Both the position numbers and the translations under genes were made by a program. This document shows, one piece after another, positions 21,564 through 22,678 of a DNA stretch of 22,678 bases. Position 1 is the stretch's first letter; each line of letters opens with the position of its first letter. This stretch comes from Moraxellaceae bacterium. Lineage in GTDB: Bacteria > Pseudomonadota > Gammaproteobacteria > Pseudomonadales > Moraxellaceae. The notes beneath the pieces were generated by a model, which saw only the letters and a program-made list of their open reading frames with translations, ran no database searches and was not told the origin of the DNA. The stretch is taken from the NCBI GenBank assembly GCA_030684415.1, contig JAUXNL010000496.1, positions 1-22,678 on the forward strand. The letters are read 5' to 3'.

Positions 21564-22571
21564 ATGCAGGCCATCACCGTGACGGATGGCCGACTGGCGC
21601 TGGCCGAAGTACCGGCGCCCCGGGCCGGCAATGGCACGGCGTCTGCCGACGCATGCGCAAACACTGGCCCCGGCCCCGGTGAAGTGCTGATCGACGTGCA
21701 CGCGACGGCGGTCAACCGTGCCGACCTGCTGCAAGCGGCGGGCTTGTACCCGCCACCGCCCGGCGCCAGCGACATCCTCGGGCTGGAATGTGCGGGGCGG
21801 GTGGCGGCCATCGGTGAAGGTGTCACCCAGTGGGCGGTGGGCGATGCCGTCTGTGCGCTGCTCGCCGGCGGTGGCTATGCATCGCAAGTGCTGGTCGATG
21901 CCCGCCATTGCCTGCCCTTGCCAGCCGGCCTTTCCTTCGAAGAGGGAGCGGCGCTCCCTGAGGCCTTTGCCACCGCCTGGCTCAACCTGTTCAGGGAGGC
22001 CGGCCTGCATCCCGGTGAACGTGTGCTGCTGCCCGCCGGTGCCAGCGGGGTCGGCACGGCCGCCATCCAGCTCTGCAACGCCTTCGGTAATCCTTGCTTC
22101 GTCAGCGTGGGCACAGCGGAAAAGCTGGCCGCTTGCCTGGCGCTTGGCGCCACTGCTGGCATTGTGCGAAGTAAGCGGGCGCTGACTGACTTGCTTGGCC
22201 AAGAGGGAGTCGACGTGATTCTCGACGCCGTGGCCGGCTCGGCGCTCGACAGCCATTTGCGCCTGTTGAAGCCCGATGGGCGCCTCGTGCTGATCGGCCT
22301 CATGGGCGGGCGCACAGCGCCGGTGGATCTCGGCCGGCTGCTGGTGAAGCGGCTGCGCGTGATCGGCTCGACGCTGCGCAGCCGCCATGCGGACGACAAG
22401 GCGGCACTCATCGCCGAGCTGCGCGAGCGGGTCTGGCCACTGTTCGCCAGTGGCGCCCTGAGGCCGGTCATCGACAGCCGCTTTCCGCTCGCCGAGGCGG
22501 CGGCCGCCCATGCGCATGTCGCCGCCAATCGCAACATCGGCAAGGTCATCCTGACTGTTGTCGCTCGCTGA
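21564..22571 (+). CDS. NAD(P)H quinone oxidoreductase, zinc-independent MDR family (PIG3-like)
   Basis: A 335-residue medium-chain reductase. The N-terminal GroES-like domain has VNRADLLQAAGLYPPPPGASDILGLECAGRV, typical of the PIG3/quinone-oxidoreductase group. It lacks the zinc-ligand pattern of alcohol dehydrogenases. The nucleotide-binding domain has LLPAGASGVGTAAIQL with the AxxGVG loop, and the C-terminus (HAHVAANRNIGKVILTV) is standard. One oddity is a loop of about 15 extra residues between the first two strands (AGNGTASADACANTGPGPGE). The ATG at 21564 is one base after the lyase stop, so the two are probably translated together. It may reduce an enal, enone or quinone; the physiological substrate is not evident. 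Confidence 0.92.
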   Translation: MQAITVTDGRLALAEVPAPRAGNGTASADACANTGPGPGEVLIDVHATAVNRADLLQAAGLYPPPPGASDILGLECAGRVAAIGEGVTQWAVGDAVCALLAGGGYASQVLVDARHCLPLPAGLSFEEGAALPEAFATAWLNLFREAGLHPGERVLLPAGASGVGTAAIQLCNAFGNPCFVSVGTAEKLAACLALGATAGIVRSKRALTDLLGQEGVDVILDAVAGSALDSHLRLLKPDGRLVLIGLMGGRTAPVDLGRLLVKRLRVIGSTLRSRHADDKAALIAELRERVWPLFASGALRPVIDSRFPLAEAAAAHAHVAANRNIGKVILTVVAR

Positions 22572-22678
22572 ACCAGCCCTTCGGCGCTGTGGGTAGTCTC
22601 CCGGCTTCTCGCTGCCCACTCTGTCGGTGCAAGAGACACGCCCGAGCTTCGGCGCTGTTACCCCCTCTCCCTGTGGGA
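22572..22678. other. Right-edge sequence after the oxidoreductase gene
   Basis: I see no gene here. CTTCGGCGCTGT occurs twice (22579-22590 and 22647-22658) as an exact 12-base direct repeat; its meaning is unknown. Confidence 0.45.

Noticed and set aside
21462..22619. 385-codon minus-strand frame at the right end
   Set aside because: Antisense to the quinone oxidoreductase, with low-complexity Arg/Gln/Ala composition and no family signature.

Overview
The window is chromosomal DNA from a GC-rich gammaproteobacterium. Its two ends hold the 3' part of rsmB and a catabolic gene cluster. trkA and trkH, which usually sit close to rsmB in gammaproteobacteria, lie 6.6 kb further on. The GTAG-type REP-like element, YaeQ, the dual-CACHE GGDEF protein and the many fatty-acid/CoA genes fit a lipid- or hydrocarbon-degrading lineage of the Nevskiales, Xanthomonadales or Pseudomonadales kind. 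That placement is inference; no rRNA or other marker is present.

Region 1 (1-557): C-terminal catalytic part of RsmB. Region 2 (558-7222): an insert between rsmB and trkA holding three paralogous periplasmic binding-protein-like genes of the AdeT1/2 type (two forward, one reverse), a secreted START-domain protein and an AsmA-like envelope protein. The first three genes (873-4366) look like one operon closed by a long perfect hairpin. No permease is present. A shared role in envelope lipid or hydrophobic-solute handling is possible but unproven, and this is the best candidate for an undescribed system here. Region 3 (7223-10056): trkA-trkH, overlapping by ATGA, the constitutive K+ uptake system.

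Region 4 (10057-12966): a REP-like element, an FCD-type GntR regulator, a 628-base repeat-rich gap and a long-chain-type acyl-CoA dehydrogenase. Region 5 (12967-17057): a membrane diguanylate cyclase, an alpha/beta hydrolase and yaeQ. Region 6 (17058-22678): a VOC-fold protein divergent from a cluster of crotonase, SRPBCC protein, CaiB/BaiF CoA-transferase, HMG-CoA-lyase-type enzyme and quinone oxidoreductase. The chemistry suggests activation, modification and C-C cleavage of an unknown acyl-CoA. The 146-base divergent promoter carries two near-identical TTGCATACA boxes, one beside each start codon, which fit a GntR/FCD regulator such as the one encoded at 10290-10979.

A structured repeat of about 80 bases occurs twice (5673-5752 and 20345-20423), each time in a gap after a gene end.
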